A stretch of DNA of 64,000 nt. Origin: CBFIDA01 sp965661085 (lineage in GTDB: Bacteria; Pseudomonadota; Gammaproteobacteria; Comchoanobacterales; Comchoanobacteraceae). Each line of letters opens with the position of its first letter. The first letter of the stretch is position 1. The stretch covers positions 24,133 through 88,132 of the forward strand of contig CBFIDA010000005.1 of NCBI GenBank assembly GCA_965661085.1, written 5' to 3'. Below, piece after piece: positions 17,092-27,214 of this stretch. The notes under the pieces were generated by a model that searched no databases, was not told where the DNA came from, and worked only from the letters and a program-made list of their open reading frames with translations. Both the position numbers and the translations under genes were made by a program.

Positions 17092-19770
17092 ATGCTTGAA
17101 ACCAAACAATCTGTGGCACAGCACGTGTGTGACAACAACCGTTTAGAAACCGAAGAGTGGCTGGCAGCACTGCAGGGGCTTTTGCATTTTACCGATCTGG
17201 AGCGTGCCGCTTTTGTCATGCAGTGCCTGGTTGCCATGGCCGATCGTTTGGGTGTGCTCGACACCATGACGCTTGCAGGCAGTTTCACCAACAGTTGTGA
17301 CGACAAAGTGCCTGGGTTGCCCAAATGGACAGCAGCCGATCAAGCGGCCAGCAATTGGGTGCGTTGGCACGCCATGGCCATGGTGGTCCGCACCAATCGA
17401 ACCGCCAGTGAATTGGGTGGACACATTGCCACCTATGCGTCACAAGCTTATTTGATGGACGTTGGCATGCATTACTTTTTCAAGGGCCGCAACAGTCAGC
17501 ACAAAGAAGACTTGATTTTTTATCAGGGCCATGCTTCTCCGGGCGTTTATGCCCGTGCCTTGCTCGAAGGGCGGCTGACCCCAGATCAAATCATGCATTT
17601 TCGCCAAGAAACCGAAGGCAAGGGCGTATCATCTTACCCACATCCTTGGCTGATGCCAAAATTTTGGCAGTTTCCGACGGTGTCGATGGGCATTGGGCCT
17701 TTGTGTGCGGTCTATCAAGCGCGCTTCATGAAATATATGCAGGATCGTGGTCTGATCGCCGATCAAAACCGGAAAGTGTGGGCGTTTTGTGGCGATGGCG
17801 AAATGGACGAGCCAGAATCCACATCAGGCATTGCCTTGGCAGCGCGTGAAAAACTCGACAATTTGATCTTTGTCATCAACTGTAACTTACAACGCTTGGA
17901 TGGCCCAGTGCGTGGCAACGACAACATCATTGCCGAATTGGAATCACGCTTCCGTGGTGCAGGGTGGCGTGTCATCAAAGTGCTTTGGAATGGTGCTTGG
18001 GATGCATTGTTTGCGCAGGACAAGCATGGTTTGCTTGCGCGCACTTTGGCAGCGTTGCCAGATGGTGAATATCAAAATCTGGCCACCAAAGGCAGTGCTT
18101 ACTGGCGGGAACACTTTTTTGCCCAACACCCCGATCTTGAGGCCATGGTGGCCAACTGGTCGGATGCTCAGTTGAATCAACTCGGTTTTGGGGGTCACGA
18201 TCCACAAAAAATCATTGCTGCGTATCATGCTGCTGTGCACACGAAAGGACGTCCTGTCTTGATTTTGCCTAAGACTGTCAAAGGTTATGGCATGGGCCCC
18301 TTGGGTGAAGCGGCCAACCCGACCCATCAACAAAAGAAGCTCCCAGGCGATGATTTGGTTGCATTTGTGCAACGTTTCAATTTGCTCCTCACCGAGCAAC
18401 AAGCCAGAGATGCAGCGCTGGTGATGCCTGAAGAAAATGATGCTGGTTTGCAGCGCATTCGTGCTGTGCGGGCGCCATTGGGTGGCGGCATCCCTCAGAG
18501 AGATGCGACGTGTGCATCGCTCAAGATACCCGACCTTTCTGCATTTTCAGCCTTATTAGAAGGCACAGGTGAGCGCACCATCTCAACCACCATGGCCTTT
18601 GTGCGGCTGCTTGGGGTGCTGTTGCGTGATGCCAACATCAAGGATCGTGTCGTGCCCATTTTGGCCGATGAAAGCCGTACTTTTGGTATGGAAGGGTTGT
18701 TCAGGCAAATTGGCATCTACTCACCTCAAGGGCAGCGTTACGAGCCCATCGATCGCAAACAAATGATGTACTACAAAGAGTCCAAAACCGGCCAGCTGCT
18801 GCAAGAGGGCATCAACGAAGCCGGTGCCATGGCATCGTGGATGGCCGCTGCGTCGTCCTACAGTTGTCATGGTGAAGCCATGATCCCTTTCTACATTTAC
18901 TATTCGATGTTTGGCATCCAGCGTGTGGGTGATTTCATGTGGGCCGCGGGTGATCAGCGTTGCCGTGGATTTTTGTTGGGGGCCACATCAGGTCGCACCA
19001 CTTTGGCCGGTGAGGGTCTGCAGCACAACGATGGCCACAGTCAACTTTGGACCAACAACATCCCCAATTGCATCAGTTATGACCCCACTTATGCTTACGA
19101 ACTTGCAGTCATCATGCAACATGGCATGCAAGAGATGTATGTTGACCAAAAAGATGTCTATTATTACATCACCCTGACCAACGACAACATCGCCCATCCC
19201 CCGATGCCTGAAGATGCCGAAGCGGGCATCATCCGTGGCATGTATCGCTTGCAAGCCTCAAGTCTTGCGTCCGAGCAACCGGTCAGTTTGCTGGGTTGTG
19301 GTGCCATTTTGCCTGAGGTTGTCAAAGCTGCAGCCATTTTGGCCGATCGTTATCAAGTGGCTGCCGAAGTATGGAGTGTGCCAAGCTTCAATATGCTGCG
19401 TCGTGATGCGCAAGCTTGGCAGCGTCGTTGTCTGTTGTCACCGGAAGACGATCATGGCCAACCCTATGTTGCGGAATGTTTGGGGCAGGGAACTGCGCCT
19501 GTGATTGCCGCCACCGACTATGTCAAGTTGTTTGCCGAACAGGTGTCACCATTCATAGAGCGTCCGTATGAGGTTTTGGGAACCGACGGTTTCAGTCGCA
19601 GTGACACCCGAGCCAAGTTGCGTCAGCACTTTGAGGTCAACAGTGATCATGTGGTGTATGCCACTTTGGTATCATTGGCCCGAACGGGGCAAGTCGATTG
19701 GTCGGTGGTGCGTGAGGCACAACAAGATTTGAACATTCAGGTTGAAAAACCAGATCCCATGTTTGCATGA
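17092..19770 (+). CDS. aceE: Pyruvate dehydrogenase E1 component, homodimeric type
   Basis: E1p decarboxylates pyruvate with thiamine diphosphate and reductively acetylates the lipoyl arms of E2. The 892 aa match the homodimeric gammaproteobacterial form (E. coli 887). The thiamine-binding motif GDGEMDEPESTS is at about residues 233-244. The N-terminal region HIATYASQAYLMDVGMHYFF and the later RQIGIYSPQGQRYEP and LQHNDGHS segments are also typical of AceE. The ATG at 17092 is preferred over upstream starts because GGGGCGA lies at suitable spacing. aceF follows 19 bp downstream and lpdA after that, forming the PDH operon. Confidence 0.97.
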   Translation: MLETKQSVAQHVCDNNRLETEEWLAALQGLLHFTDLERAAFVMQCLVAMADRLGVLDTMTLAGSFTNSCDDKVPGLPKWTAADQAASNWVRWHAMAMVVRTNRTASELGGHIATYASQAYLMDVGMHYFFKGRNSQHKEDLIFYQGHASPGVYARALLEGRLTPDQIMHFRQETEGKGVSSYPHPWLMPKFWQFPTVSMGIGPLCAVYQARFMKYMQDRGLIADQNRKVWAFCGDGEMDEPESTSGIALAAREKLDNLIFVINCNLQRLDGPVRGNDNIIAELESRFRGAGWRVIKVLWNGAWDALFAQDKHGLLARTLAALPDGEYQNLATKGSAYWREHFFAQHPDLEAMVANWSDAQLNQLGFGGHDPQKIIAAYHAAVHTKGRPVLILPKTVKGYGMGPLGEAANPTHQQKKLPGDDLVAFVQRFNLLLTEQQARDAALVMPEENDAGLQRIRAVRAPLGGGIPQRDATCASLKIPDLSAFSALLEGTGERTISTTMAFVRLLGVLLRDANIKDRVVPILADESRTFGMEGLFRQIGIYSPQGQRYEPIDRKQMMYYKESKTGQLLQEGINEAGAMASWMAAASSYSCHGEAMIPFYIYYSMFGIQRVGDFMWAAGDQRCRGFLLGATSGRTTLAGEGLQHNDGHSQLWTNNIPNCISYDPTYAYELAVIMQHGMQEMYVDQKDVYYYITLTNDNIAHPPMPEDAEAGIIRGMYRLQASSLASEQPVSLLGCGAILPEVVKAAAILADRYQVAAEVWSVPSFNMLRRDAQAWQRRCLLSPEDDHGQPYVAECLGQGTAPVIAATDYVKLFAEQVSPFIERPYEVLGTDGFSRSDTRAKLRQHFEVNSDHVVYATLVSLARTGQVDWSVVREAQQDLNIQVEKPDPMFA

Positions 19771-19789
19771 ATTTGACTTTGGAGTCGAT

Positions 19790-21427
19790 ATGGAAAAGCA
19801 CATCATCATCCCAGATTTAGGCGGTGCAGAAGGCGTCACCGTGATTGAGCTACTGGTGCAACCTGGTCAGACCATTGTACCTGAAGCACCTTTGTTGACC
19901 TTAGAGGGTGATAAGGCCACCATGGAGGTGCCCGCACCTTTTGGCGGTTGTGTGCAGTCCATTGCAATCAAAGTTGGCGATACCGTATCTGAAGGGGATG
20001 TCTGCATGACTGTGACCACAGATGCCGAGACATCGGATGTGCCACCTGTGGCCACACCCGATGCAGCAACTGCTCTGGATCCAGATGTCACCACCAACCA
20101 GACCGTGTGCATTCCCGACATTGGCGGCGCCGATGGCGTGGCGGTCATTGAGATCTTGGTTCAGGTTGGCGATGCTGTGGTTGAAGATCAGCCTTTGGTG
20201 ACGTTGGAGGGCGATAAAGCGACCATGGAAGTGCCATCACCCTTTGCGGGGCAAGTGACCAACATCGCACTCAAAGTTGGGGATACTGTGCAAGAGGGGC
20301 ATACTGTCTTAAGCCTTGCGACCGTTGGCAAGGCTGCGGCGCCCGCGGTGCCTCCTGCGCCACAACAGGCCACGGCTGTACAAGCGCCATCTGTGCCGGC
20401 ACAATCCAGCGCACCATCGTTGCCCATGGCGCCCGTCGACAGTGCCGCGTGCTTAGAAAATGCATCAACGGGACCTGTTTATGCAGGGCCAGTGGTGCGG
20501 CGCTATGCCAATGTGTATGGTGTGGATTTGACGCGTGTGCGCGGCAGTGGCCAGAAGGGGCGGATCACCAAAGACGATGTCACGCAAGCCATTCGTGCGA
20601 TGGTGCATGCGGCGCAAACAGGTGCGGTGCACCACGGGGATGCACCGGCATCTCAGCCCAAGCCTGCGCCGGCCAAAGAGATTGACTTCAGTCGCTTTGG
20701 ACCTGTGACACCGCAACCCATGTCAAAAATCAAGCAGCGTACAGGTACCTTTTTATCGACCAATTGGCAAACCATACCGCACGTCACCCAGCAAGACAGT
20801 GCCGACATCACGGCGCTTGAAACTTATCGAAAATCGCTCAACAGTGATTTGAAAGCGCAAGGGATCAAGTTGAGTCCTCTGGTCTTTATGATGAAAGCCG
20901 TTGCGGCTTGTTTGAAGCGACACCCAACGTTCAATGCGTCATTGAGTGGTGATGGCACCACATTGGTGCTTAAATCCTATTGTCATCTGGGTGTGGCCGT
21001 TGAAACACCCAATGGTTTGGTGGTGCCGGTCATTCGAGATGTGGATCAAAAAGACTTGGTCACGTTGTCTCAAGAAGTGGTCGCCATTGCAGAAAAAGCA
21101 CGCACCAAAGGCTTGGCGCCCAAGGACATGCAAGGGGGGTGTTTCACCATCTCCAGTTTGGGGGGTATCGGTGGCCAACATTTCACGCCCATTGTCAATG
21201 CACCTGAAGTCGCCATCTTGGGTGTGTCGCGTGCGCGGCAACAGCCGACATGGCAGGGTGAAGCCTGGTTGCCCACTTTGCAAGTGCCTTTGTCGCTTTC
21301 TTATGACCATCGCGTGATTGATGGTGCCGATGGCGCACGTTTCATCACCGATCTCGTGGCCACCTTGGCCGACATGGATGCCGATATTTTTCAAGTTCAA
21401 ACCCCCATACATTCTACCGAGGAGTAA
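19790..21427 (+). CDS. aceF: Dihydrolipoamide acetyltransferase (PDH E2) with two lipoyl domains
   Basis: E2p carries the acetyl group on lipoyl-lysine and transfers it to CoA, forming the core of the PDH complex. Two lipoyl domains are visible, each with the EGDKATMEVP motif (modified lysines about K42 and K143). A Pro/Ala-rich linker follows, then a peripheral-subunit-binding domain (PVVRRYANVYGVDLTRVRGS, about residues 238-275). The catalytic domain ends with DHRVIDGADGARF, containing the active-site His. The total is 545 aa; E. coli has three lipoyl domains and 630 aa. The start MEKHIIIPDLGG is chosen by family alignment. Confidence 0.96.
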   Translation: MEKHIIIPDLGGAEGVTVIELLVQPGQTIVPEAPLLTLEGDKATMEVPAPFGGCVQSIAIKVGDTVSEGDVCMTVTTDAETSDVPPVATPDAATALDPDVTTNQTVCIPDIGGADGVAVIEILVQVGDAVVEDQPLVTLEGDKATMEVPSPFAGQVTNIALKVGDTVQEGHTVLSLATVGKAAAPAVPPAPQQATAVQAPSVPAQSSAPSLPMAPVDSAACLENASTGPVYAGPVVRRYANVYGVDLTRVRGSGQKGRITKDDVTQAIRAMVHAAQTGAVHHGDAPASQPKPAPAKEIDFSRFGPVTPQPMSKIKQRTGTFLSTNWQTIPHVTQQDSADITALETYRKSLNSDLKAQGIKLSPLVFMMKAVAACLKRHPTFNASLSGDGTTLVLKSYCHLGVAVETPNGLVVPVIRDVDQKDLVTLSQEVVAIAEKARTKGLAPKDMQGGCFTISSLGGIGGQHFTPIVNAPEVAILGVSRARQQPTWQGEAWLPTLQVPLSLSYDHRVIDGADGARFITDLVATLADMDADIFQVQTPIHSTEE

Positions 21428-21430
21428 ATC

Positions 21431-22858
21431 ATGCAAAACAATACATTTGATGTCGTCGTATTGGGCAGTGGCCCAGGTGGTTATTCTGCCGCATTCAGAG
21501 CAGCCGATTTGGGCTTGAACGTTGCCTTGGTCGAGCGCTACCGCACTTTGGGTGGTGTGTGTTTGAATGTGGGCTGCATCCCTTCAAAAGCACTGTTGCA
21601 TGCTGCAGAACTGTTGAACGATTGTAAAGACATGCAGGCGCATGGCTTAAAAGTGGGTGATGTGTCTTGGGATGTGGATCAGTTGCGTGCCTGGAAAGAA
21701 AAAGTTGTGGGACAACTGACCGGTGGCCTAAGCCATTTGTCGAAGCAAAGAAAAGTCAAAGTGTTCCATGGCGTGGGTCAATTTCATGATGCCAACACGT
21801 TGTCTGTCGACCAAGAGGGCCAAAAAGTGACGATCACGTTTCAACATGCCATCATCGCAGCAGGCTCACAGCCAGTCAAACTGCCATTTTTGCCTGAAGA
21901 TGACCGCATTTTTGATTCCACGGGCGCTTTGGCGCTCAAAAAAACCGATGGCACCATGTTGGTGCTGGGTGGTGGCATCATTGGCTGTGAGATGGCAACC
22001 GTCTACAGCGCTTTGGGCTGTGACGTGACCATCGTTGAAATGATGGATCAGTTGATGCCTGGTGCCGACAAAGATTTGGTGGCCCCCTTGCAAAAGTTGA
22101 TGACGCAGCGCGGTATCACGCTGAAGCTTGGTGCCAAAGTTGAGGCGGTCAAAGCAAGTAAAAAAGGTTTGGAAGTGACCTTTGAGGGTGTCGACAAACC
22201 GGTCATGTTTGATCAGATTTTGGTCAGTGTTGGACGTAAACCCAATGGCCATGCGATTGGTGCAGATGCAGCAGGTGTGGCGGTGGACGAACGCGGCTTC
22301 ATTGCTGTGGATGCGCAGATGCGCACCAATGTCCCCCATATTTTTGCCATTGGTGACATTGTGGGACAGCCCATGTTGGCGCACAAAGCTGTGCCCGAAG
22401 GACATTTGGCGGCTGAGGTGATTGCGGGGCATCCTGTGAAATTTGACGCTTTGTGCATCCCTTCGGTGGCTTACACCGATCCAGAAGTGGCGTGGGTGGG
22501 ATTGACAGAGACCGATGCCAATGCCCAGGGCATTGCTTATGAGAAAGGTGTTTTTCCTTGGGTGGCCAGTGGGCGTGCATTGTGTTTGGGGCGCACTGAA
22601 GGACTGACAAAAATTTTGATCGAACCCAACACAGGGCGTGTTTTGGGTGGGGCCATTGTTGGTCGTGTTGCAGGTGATCTAATCTCTGAATTTGCCTTGG
22701 CCATTGAAATGGGCGCCACAGCTGAAGATTTGGCCTTGACCATCCATCCACACCCCACATTGTCTGAAAGTGTGATGATGTCGGCTGAAATGGTTGAAGG
22801 CACCATCACCGATTTGATTGCTCCCAAGAAAAAGAAACGCCCCGAAGCGGTGATCTGA
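21431..22858 (+). CDS. lpdA: Dihydrolipoamide dehydrogenase (E3)
   Basis: E3 reoxidises dihydrolipoamide with FAD and NAD+ for the pyruvate (and usually the 2-oxoglutarate) dehydrogenase complexes. The FAD-binding GSGPGGYSAA is at residues 12-21. The redox-active disulfide lies in GGVCLNVGCIPSK (C44/C49). The NAD-binding GGGIIGCEMATVY, the second FAD motif HIFAIGDIVGQPML, and the C-terminal HPHPTLSES with the active-site His-Glu pair are all present. At 475 aa it matches E. coli (474). It starts 3 bp after aceF, and the AGGAG ribosome binding site sits at the aceF stop, so translation is probably coupled. Confidence 0.97.
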   Translation: MQNNTFDVVVLGSGPGGYSAAFRAADLGLNVALVERYRTLGGVCLNVGCIPSKALLHAAELLNDCKDMQAHGLKVGDVSWDVDQLRAWKEKVVGQLTGGLSHLSKQRKVKVFHGVGQFHDANTLSVDQEGQKVTITFQHAIIAAGSQPVKLPFLPEDDRIFDSTGALALKKTDGTMLVLGGGIIGCEMATVYSALGCDVTIVEMMDQLMPGADKDLVAPLQKLMTQRGITLKLGAKVEAVKASKKGLEVTFEGVDKPVMFDQILVSVGRKPNGHAIGADAAGVAVDERGFIAVDAQMRTNVPHIFAIGDIVGQPMLAHKAVPEGHLAAEVIAGHPVKFDALCIPSVAYTDPEVAWVGLTETDANAQGIAYEKGVFPWVASGRALCLGRTEGLTKILIEPNTGRVLGGAIVGRVAGDLISEFALAIEMGATAEDLALTIHPHPTLSESVMMSAEMVEGTITDLIAPKKKKRPEAVI

Positions 22859-22882
22859 CAATCGGCAAGGGCGAGGGGTCGC

Positions 22883-24190
22883 ATGAACTTACATGTGCAG
22901 GCTTCATCCTTACAAGGACGTATTGCTTTGCCAGGATCAAAATCGCAGAGCATACGCGCCATGTTGCTGGCCAGTTTGGCTGCGGGCACATCAAAGATTC
23001 GGCATTTGCCTGCTTCTCCTGATGTGGTGGCCATGCGTCAAGCTTGTGAACACATGGGTGCTGTTTGGCGTGAGGCGCCTGATGGTTGGCATGTGCGTGG
23101 TGTTGCCATGCGCCCCAAATTTTCACCCAACGCATGCATCGATGCTGGCAATTCTGGATTGGTGTTTCGATTCATGACCGCCATGGCTGTCATGTCCAGC
23201 ACACCTGTTGTCATCACGGGTGATGCATCGATTTGTCGGCGACGTCCAATTCAGCCATTGCTTGCAGCACTGCAACAGCGCGGTGCCCATGTCCGCCATT
23301 TGGCGCGCGAAGGTCATGCGCCTTTTGAGATTCATGGCCCAGTACAGGCGGGCCTTGTGACCATGGCGGGTCAGGATTCACAATGGGTTTCTGCCATGTT
23401 GTGGTTGGCTGCTTTGTTGCCTGGGGTGACAACATTGCATGTGCATGACTCTGGAGAGCGGCCTTGGGTTGATTTGACGTTGTCGTGGTTGAAACGTTTG
23501 GGGGTGCGGTACACTGCGCAGGACCATGAGGTGTACATCGTTCAAGGCGCACGCCCCTGGCCAGGGTTTGTGTATCAAGTGCCGGGTGATTTGAGTGGCA
23601 TGGCTTATCCTTTGTGTGCGGCGCTTTTGTGCCCTTCGGTCATTGAGATTACCCATGTTGATTTGAACGAGCCACAAGGGGACCAGCGCCTGTTGGATCA
23701 TATACGAGCCATGGGCGGGTGCTTCACCATCGATGCGGCCCAGCAGAGGATTTTGGTGTCTGGGCCCCAAACCCTTCATGGCATCGATGTCGACATCAAC
23801 GATTGTATTGATATGGTGACCATGCTGGCGGTGATGGGGGCTTTTGCGTCGGGAACAACCGTCATCAAAGGCGCTGCCATGGCACGTCATAAAGAGAGCA
23901 ATCGATTGGCCGTCATGCAAGACCTGTTGACGCGTATGGGCGCGGTGGTGGCTTGCACGCAGGATGGCTTGATTCTTCAAGGTGGTCGTGTCCTGAGAGC
24001 GACTCAAGGACATGGATATCAAGATCATCGTGTTGTCATGGCGTGGGTGGTTGCCGCCCTGGCCATCCAGGGCGAGACCATCATCACAGACAGTCACTGG
24101 GTGCGCAAAAGTTTCCCAAGTTTTGTTTCAGACATGCAAGCTTTGGGTGCCAGCATGTCCCTGCACTGTCCCACGGGTATGAAAGCATGA
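22883..24190 (+). CDS. aroA: 3-phosphoshikimate 1-carboxyvinyltransferase (EPSP synthase)
   Basis: AroA joins phosphoenolpyruvate to shikimate-3-phosphate, the sixth step of the chorismate pathway. At 435 aa the family core is seen: LPGSKSQSIRAMLLASLAAG (substrate loop), DAGNSGLVFRFMTAMA, the ESNRLAVMQDLLTRMGA segment in the second domain, and the C-terminal VRKSFPSFVSDMQALGA. The GNSGLVFRF form differs from the common GNAGT(T/A)MR motif, so this is a divergent subtype. It lies 24 bp after lpdA and overlaps aroK by an ATGA junction. It is the first of several aro genes here. Confidence 0.94.
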   Translation: MNLHVQASSLQGRIALPGSKSQSIRAMLLASLAAGTSKIRHLPASPDVVAMRQACEHMGAVWREAPDGWHVRGVAMRPKFSPNACIDAGNSGLVFRFMTAMAVMSSTPVVITGDASICRRRPIQPLLAALQQRGAHVRHLAREGHAPFEIHGPVQAGLVTMAGQDSQWVSAMLWLAALLPGVTTLHVHDSGERPWVDLTLSWLKRLGVRYTAQDHEVYIVQGARPWPGFVYQVPGDLSGMAYPLCAALLCPSVIEITHVDLNEPQGDQRLLDHIRAMGGCFTIDAAQQRILVSGPQTLHGIDVDINDCIDMVTMLAVMGAFASGTTVIKGAAMARHKESNRLAVMQDLLTRMGAVVACTQDGLILQGGRVLRATQGHGYQDHRVVMAWVVAALAIQGETIITDSHWVRKSFPSFVSDMQALGASMSLHCPTGMKA

Positions 24191-24702
24191 TGGTGCTGGT
24201 GGGCCCCAGAGGGGTTGGCAAAACCACTTTGGGTCAATGTATGGCCATTGATCATGGTTGGCGATGGCAGGACTCAGACCAAGTCATCTGTCAGGATTTG
24301 GGGGTGTCAGCAATCCGGGATGCATACCAAACATTGGGTGAGCAAGCCTTTCGGCAACTGGAATCTGATGTGATTCGACGCTGCTTGGCAAAAAATCTTG
24401 ATGTGTTGACATTGGGTGGTGGTGCATTGGGACACGATGCAACCTGTCAAATATTGTTAGGGCATTGTTGTGTGGCATTGTCCATGCCCATGCACCAGTT
24501 GTGGCAACGATGGCAAAACACCCCACGGCTACGTACCTGGATCACTGGGCCACAATCGTTGGCATGTTTCAATGCTTATTGGCTAAGGCGGCAACAAGAA
24601 GTGGCATCGATACAAGTGTCATGGACCCTGGATGCCAGCCATTCACTGTGTGAACAAGCATCTTGCTTAAAAAAGTTCCGGTGCTGTTCGGTGCCTGGAT
24701 AA
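24187..24702 (+). CDS. aroK: Shikimate kinase
   Basis: Phosphorylates shikimate at the 3-OH with ATP. The 171-aa product begins with the P-loop GPRGVGKTTLG. It has the substrate Asp in RWQDSDQVICQ, an ExxFRxLE helix (GEQAFRQLESDVIRRCL), and the GGG loop in TLGGGALGHD. The C-terminal part is less conserved than usual. The expected lid Arg and the final adenine-binding segment are hard to place, and a weakly matching tail (CLKKFRCCSVPG) ends the protein. The ATG overlaps the aroA TGA by four bases (ATGA), so translation is coupled. The reading frame is open further upstream inside aroA, but that is not part of the gene. Confidence 0.88.
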   Translation: MMVLVGPRGVGKTTLGQCMAIDHGWRWQDSDQVICQDLGVSAIRDAYQTLGEQAFRQLESDVIRRCLAKNLDVLTLGGGALGHDATCQILLGHCCVALSMPMHQLWQRWQNTPRLRTWITGPQSLACFNAYWLRRQQEVASIQVSWTLDASHSLCEQASCLKKFRCCSVPG

Positions 24703-24707
24703 TGTCA

Positions 24708-24760
24708 TTGCATCTTGCTGGGATGCCTGATGTTCAATTCAAGGCATCATGGTGATGCAA
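24708..24760. repeat. Nested inverted repeat after aroK
   Basis: The outer arms TTGCATC (24708-24714) and GATGCAA (24754-24760) enclose inner arms GATGCC (24722-24727) and GGCATC (24743-24748). No T-tract follows. It could end or protect the aroA-aroK message, or be a dispersed palindromic element. Confidence 0.45.
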
Positions 24761-24928
24761 CATGGGTCGAATATGGTGATCTTCTTTCAGAGTGGGTGGT
24801 GTTGACCTGTGGCACATATTATTCTATCTTATTGGAGAGGGGGAGTTGTCGTCTTTAATTGATGCTTTGTGCTGGTTTAAGCGTAAGACTTTGACTCTTT
24901 GTGTCATGAAAGAAAAAGGAAAAGTGCC

Positions 24929-26566
24929 GTGCTGAAAGTAGAAAAAGATGTCGCATCGCACAAACAATATTTCTTCCCAATTCATTTTATTTCTCCGCTT
25001 TGGTCATATTTAGATAAACCAAAAATTCAGATTGAATCCATTCGGCACTCATATTTACGGGTGTCTGACTCACTCTTGGATAAGCTTACAGCGTATGTTT
25101 CACAGGACCATAAAACGCAAAGTGCAACACCACTGGTGCCCCCCAACTCGGTGCGATTTTTGCCTGGAAAGGTCATCAGTTCTGCAATGTTGGTCGATAC
25201 TTGTTCGCTTTTTTCAGACATCACTTCTTCTCAGACCATTGCTAAAAAACTTGAATGCCTCAACACATTGAAAGATCAGCTGGATGAGGGGAGTAAATCC
25301 ACTTTCAATCCACATCATGTTGGCCAGGTTGATGTCAAAACATTTTTGAATCTAGAAGCTGGGAAAAAAGCCATTGAAAAAGCTTTAGAGCTGCTTTTTC
25401 TGAAAATCACATCCATGGCAGAAAAGTTTGGATTCAATGCAGCAGTTGTCTCAATTGCTGGCAACAACCTCAAAGAGATGATTTTTGATGATTCTGACAA
25501 CAACAAATCATGGGAGGATTACATCAAAGCAGCAGCTGTAGAACATGTGTTTGAGCACCAGTGTCCGCGGCGTCTTAGAAAGTATGTCAATGCATGCCAA
25601 GCATTATTAGGAAAAAACATCACCAATAAAGATTATGAAAGTCTTGTGCGGATTGCATGGATGCTGAATCGCATCAGTTCAAAGTTGAGGGCCAAAGATC
25701 TCGATTTTAAAACCACATTTTTCAATGCTTGGGCGAAGAGTAGTGTCATTACCAGTTGTACCAATACCAGGCCATTTGAAAAGATATTGAGCGACCTGAT
25801 CGAGCGTGAACCGTGGCCACAAAAGATTCACAAGATGGTGTATCAAGATGAAATTGACCCAGACAAGTATATTTCAAGAAGTACAGAAGATGTTAATCCA
25901 GAATCCAAGCAGAAGATTGCGGATGCAAAACCGGCATACTATCGTGCTTTGACGACATTTCGTCCGCTGTATCAACATTGGAGATCAACAGCGCTTCAAA
26001 AAAAATTTCTTCAGGACGGTTTGAACTTGGGATATTACAAAGATCAAGATATTTTTGCCAGCATACGTACCCAATTGAAAGGCACACGCAAGCACTATCG
26101 ACGAGAGCGGTCGCTCATAACATACGCATTTTTAGTTTCTTACATTGAAAGTTTGGAAAAAATATTCAGCAGTTCCACCCAAAAATTCACCATTGTCATG
26201 CATCATCGTACTGGTTTGTCTAAAGCGTTGTCCCGTTGTGCAGTCATGATCAATGCTCAATTGAATTTGCTCTTCAGATCTTTATTCAAAGATAAAGGTA
26301 GTCAAAAGGCATTTCCTTGCGTGCAGTTAAAGTTTACAAGCGATGACATGCTGGCCATGCTTGATGCAAAGCAGCGCCCCCTGGTAAAAGACGAACATGG
26401 CGCGCCTTCCACATCTGTTTCATCAGCACAGAGCCAGAGTTCAACAGAAATAAACCCGCTTGCACCCATACCACAACCATTAAGCACACCAGATTTGCCA
26501 TCGGTGAACGGGGCTGGAGTAAACGTACCGCCATGGATGTTGAAACAGGCAAAAGCCGCATTGTAG
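24929..26566 (+). CDS. Orphan 545-aa soluble helical protein
   Basis: No family was recognised. The product is 545 aa, largely helical, soluble, rich in Lys/Leu/Ser, with no signal peptide or membrane span. The C-terminal about 60 residues are Pro/Ser/Gln-rich and likely disordered. The GTG start at 24929 has a good AGGA at 24917-24920; a TTG start at 24899 is possible but has none. Base composition is more A/T-rich than the neighbouring aro genes, suggesting different history. The stop is TAG. It is placed between aroK and a response regulator, with 226 bp upstream. It resembles the other orphans here in being large, charged and without homologues I can name. A secreted effector is one possibility, unproven. 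Confidence 0.7.
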   Translation: MLKVEKDVASHKQYFFPIHFISPLWSYLDKPKIQIESIRHSYLRVSDSLLDKLTAYVSQDHKTQSATPLVPPNSVRFLPGKVISSAMLVDTCSLFSDITSSQTIAKKLECLNTLKDQLDEGSKSTFNPHHVGQVDVKTFLNLEAGKKAIEKALELLFLKITSMAEKFGFNAAVVSIAGNNLKEMIFDDSDNNKSWEDYIKAAAVEHVFEHQCPRRLRKYVNACQALLGKNITNKDYESLVRIAWMLNRISSKLRAKDLDFKTTFFNAWAKSSVITSCTNTRPFEKILSDLIEREPWPQKIHKMVYQDEIDPDKYISRSTEDVNPESKQKIADAKPAYYRALTTFRPLYQHWRSTALQKKFLQDGLNLGYYKDQDIFASIRTQLKGTRKHYRRERSLITYAFLVSYIESLEKIFSSSTQKFTIVMHHRTGLSKALSRCAVMINAQLNLLFRSLFKDKGSQKAFPCVQLKFTSDDMLAMLDAKQRPLVKDEHGAPSTSVSSAQSQSSTEINPLAPIPQPLSTPDLPSVNGAGVNVPPWMLKQAKAAL

Positions 26567-26635
26567 AAAGTCTTGAAACATCGCTGCAATCTCTCTTGTG
26601 CATGACCATCATTTAAAAGTTAAGGAGGACTTTTA

Positions 26636-27046
26636 GTGTTGAAAACCCCACCTTTTACCACATCTTTTTTGTTGGTCGAGGACGACCAGGTTATTACATT
26701 TGCGACAAAAAAACTGCTGGAGATGAAGTTGGTAGATGTTGCGATTGATTGTGCAGGTACTGGTGAATTGGCGAAAGATTATATCAGAAACAAGGCTTAT
26801 GACTTCATTCTGCTGGATCTTGGACTGCCCGACATGCATGGCAGTGAATTGGCCGTTTATGCAAAAACCAATGACAACAGTCGATGTCTGACCTCTAGCA
26901 TTGTTGTGCTTTCGGCACATCAGATGATCGAGAATCATGATCATGAGGCGTTCAAACATGTTGAATGTTGCATCAGTAAACCGCTGACCACACAGTGGAT
27001 TGACCGTTTGTTTGGTGCTGCCATGCTTCGCCATACGGCTGTTTGA
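26636..27046 (+). CDS. Single-domain response regulator (CheY-like)
   Basis: A 136-aa receiver domain without output domain. The acidic pair is in LLVEDDQ, the phospho-acceptor Asp lies in ILLDLGLPDMHG (about residue 62), Ser lies in VVLSAHQ and the conserved Lys-Pro in CCISKPLT. All active-site positions are therefore intact. The start is GTG with a strong AAGGAGGA ribosome binding site at 26622-26629. It precedes a histidine kinase gene by 168 bp, so the two probably form a phosphorelay, with the receiver acting through protein contact or passing phosphate on. Output is unknown. Confidence 0.9.
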   Translation: MLKTPPFTTSFLLVEDDQVITFATKKLLEMKLVDVAIDCAGTGELAKDYIRNKAYDFILLDLGLPDMHGSELAVYAKTNDNSRCLTSSIVVLSAHQMIENHDHEAFKHVECCISKPLTTQWIDRLFGAAMLRHTAV

Positions 27047-27214
27047 CCCTTGACCTTGATAGACGCCCCAGATGTCTTGAGTCAGCATTTTGGTCTGAGC
27101 TGACAACCGTGGTGCTTTTGGACATTGTATTGCCTCTGATGATGGTGCACAGGGATGAAGCAAGCATGTGGGGCGATTGTCAGGCATCATCTTGACGTTT
27201 AAAAAAGGGAGAGC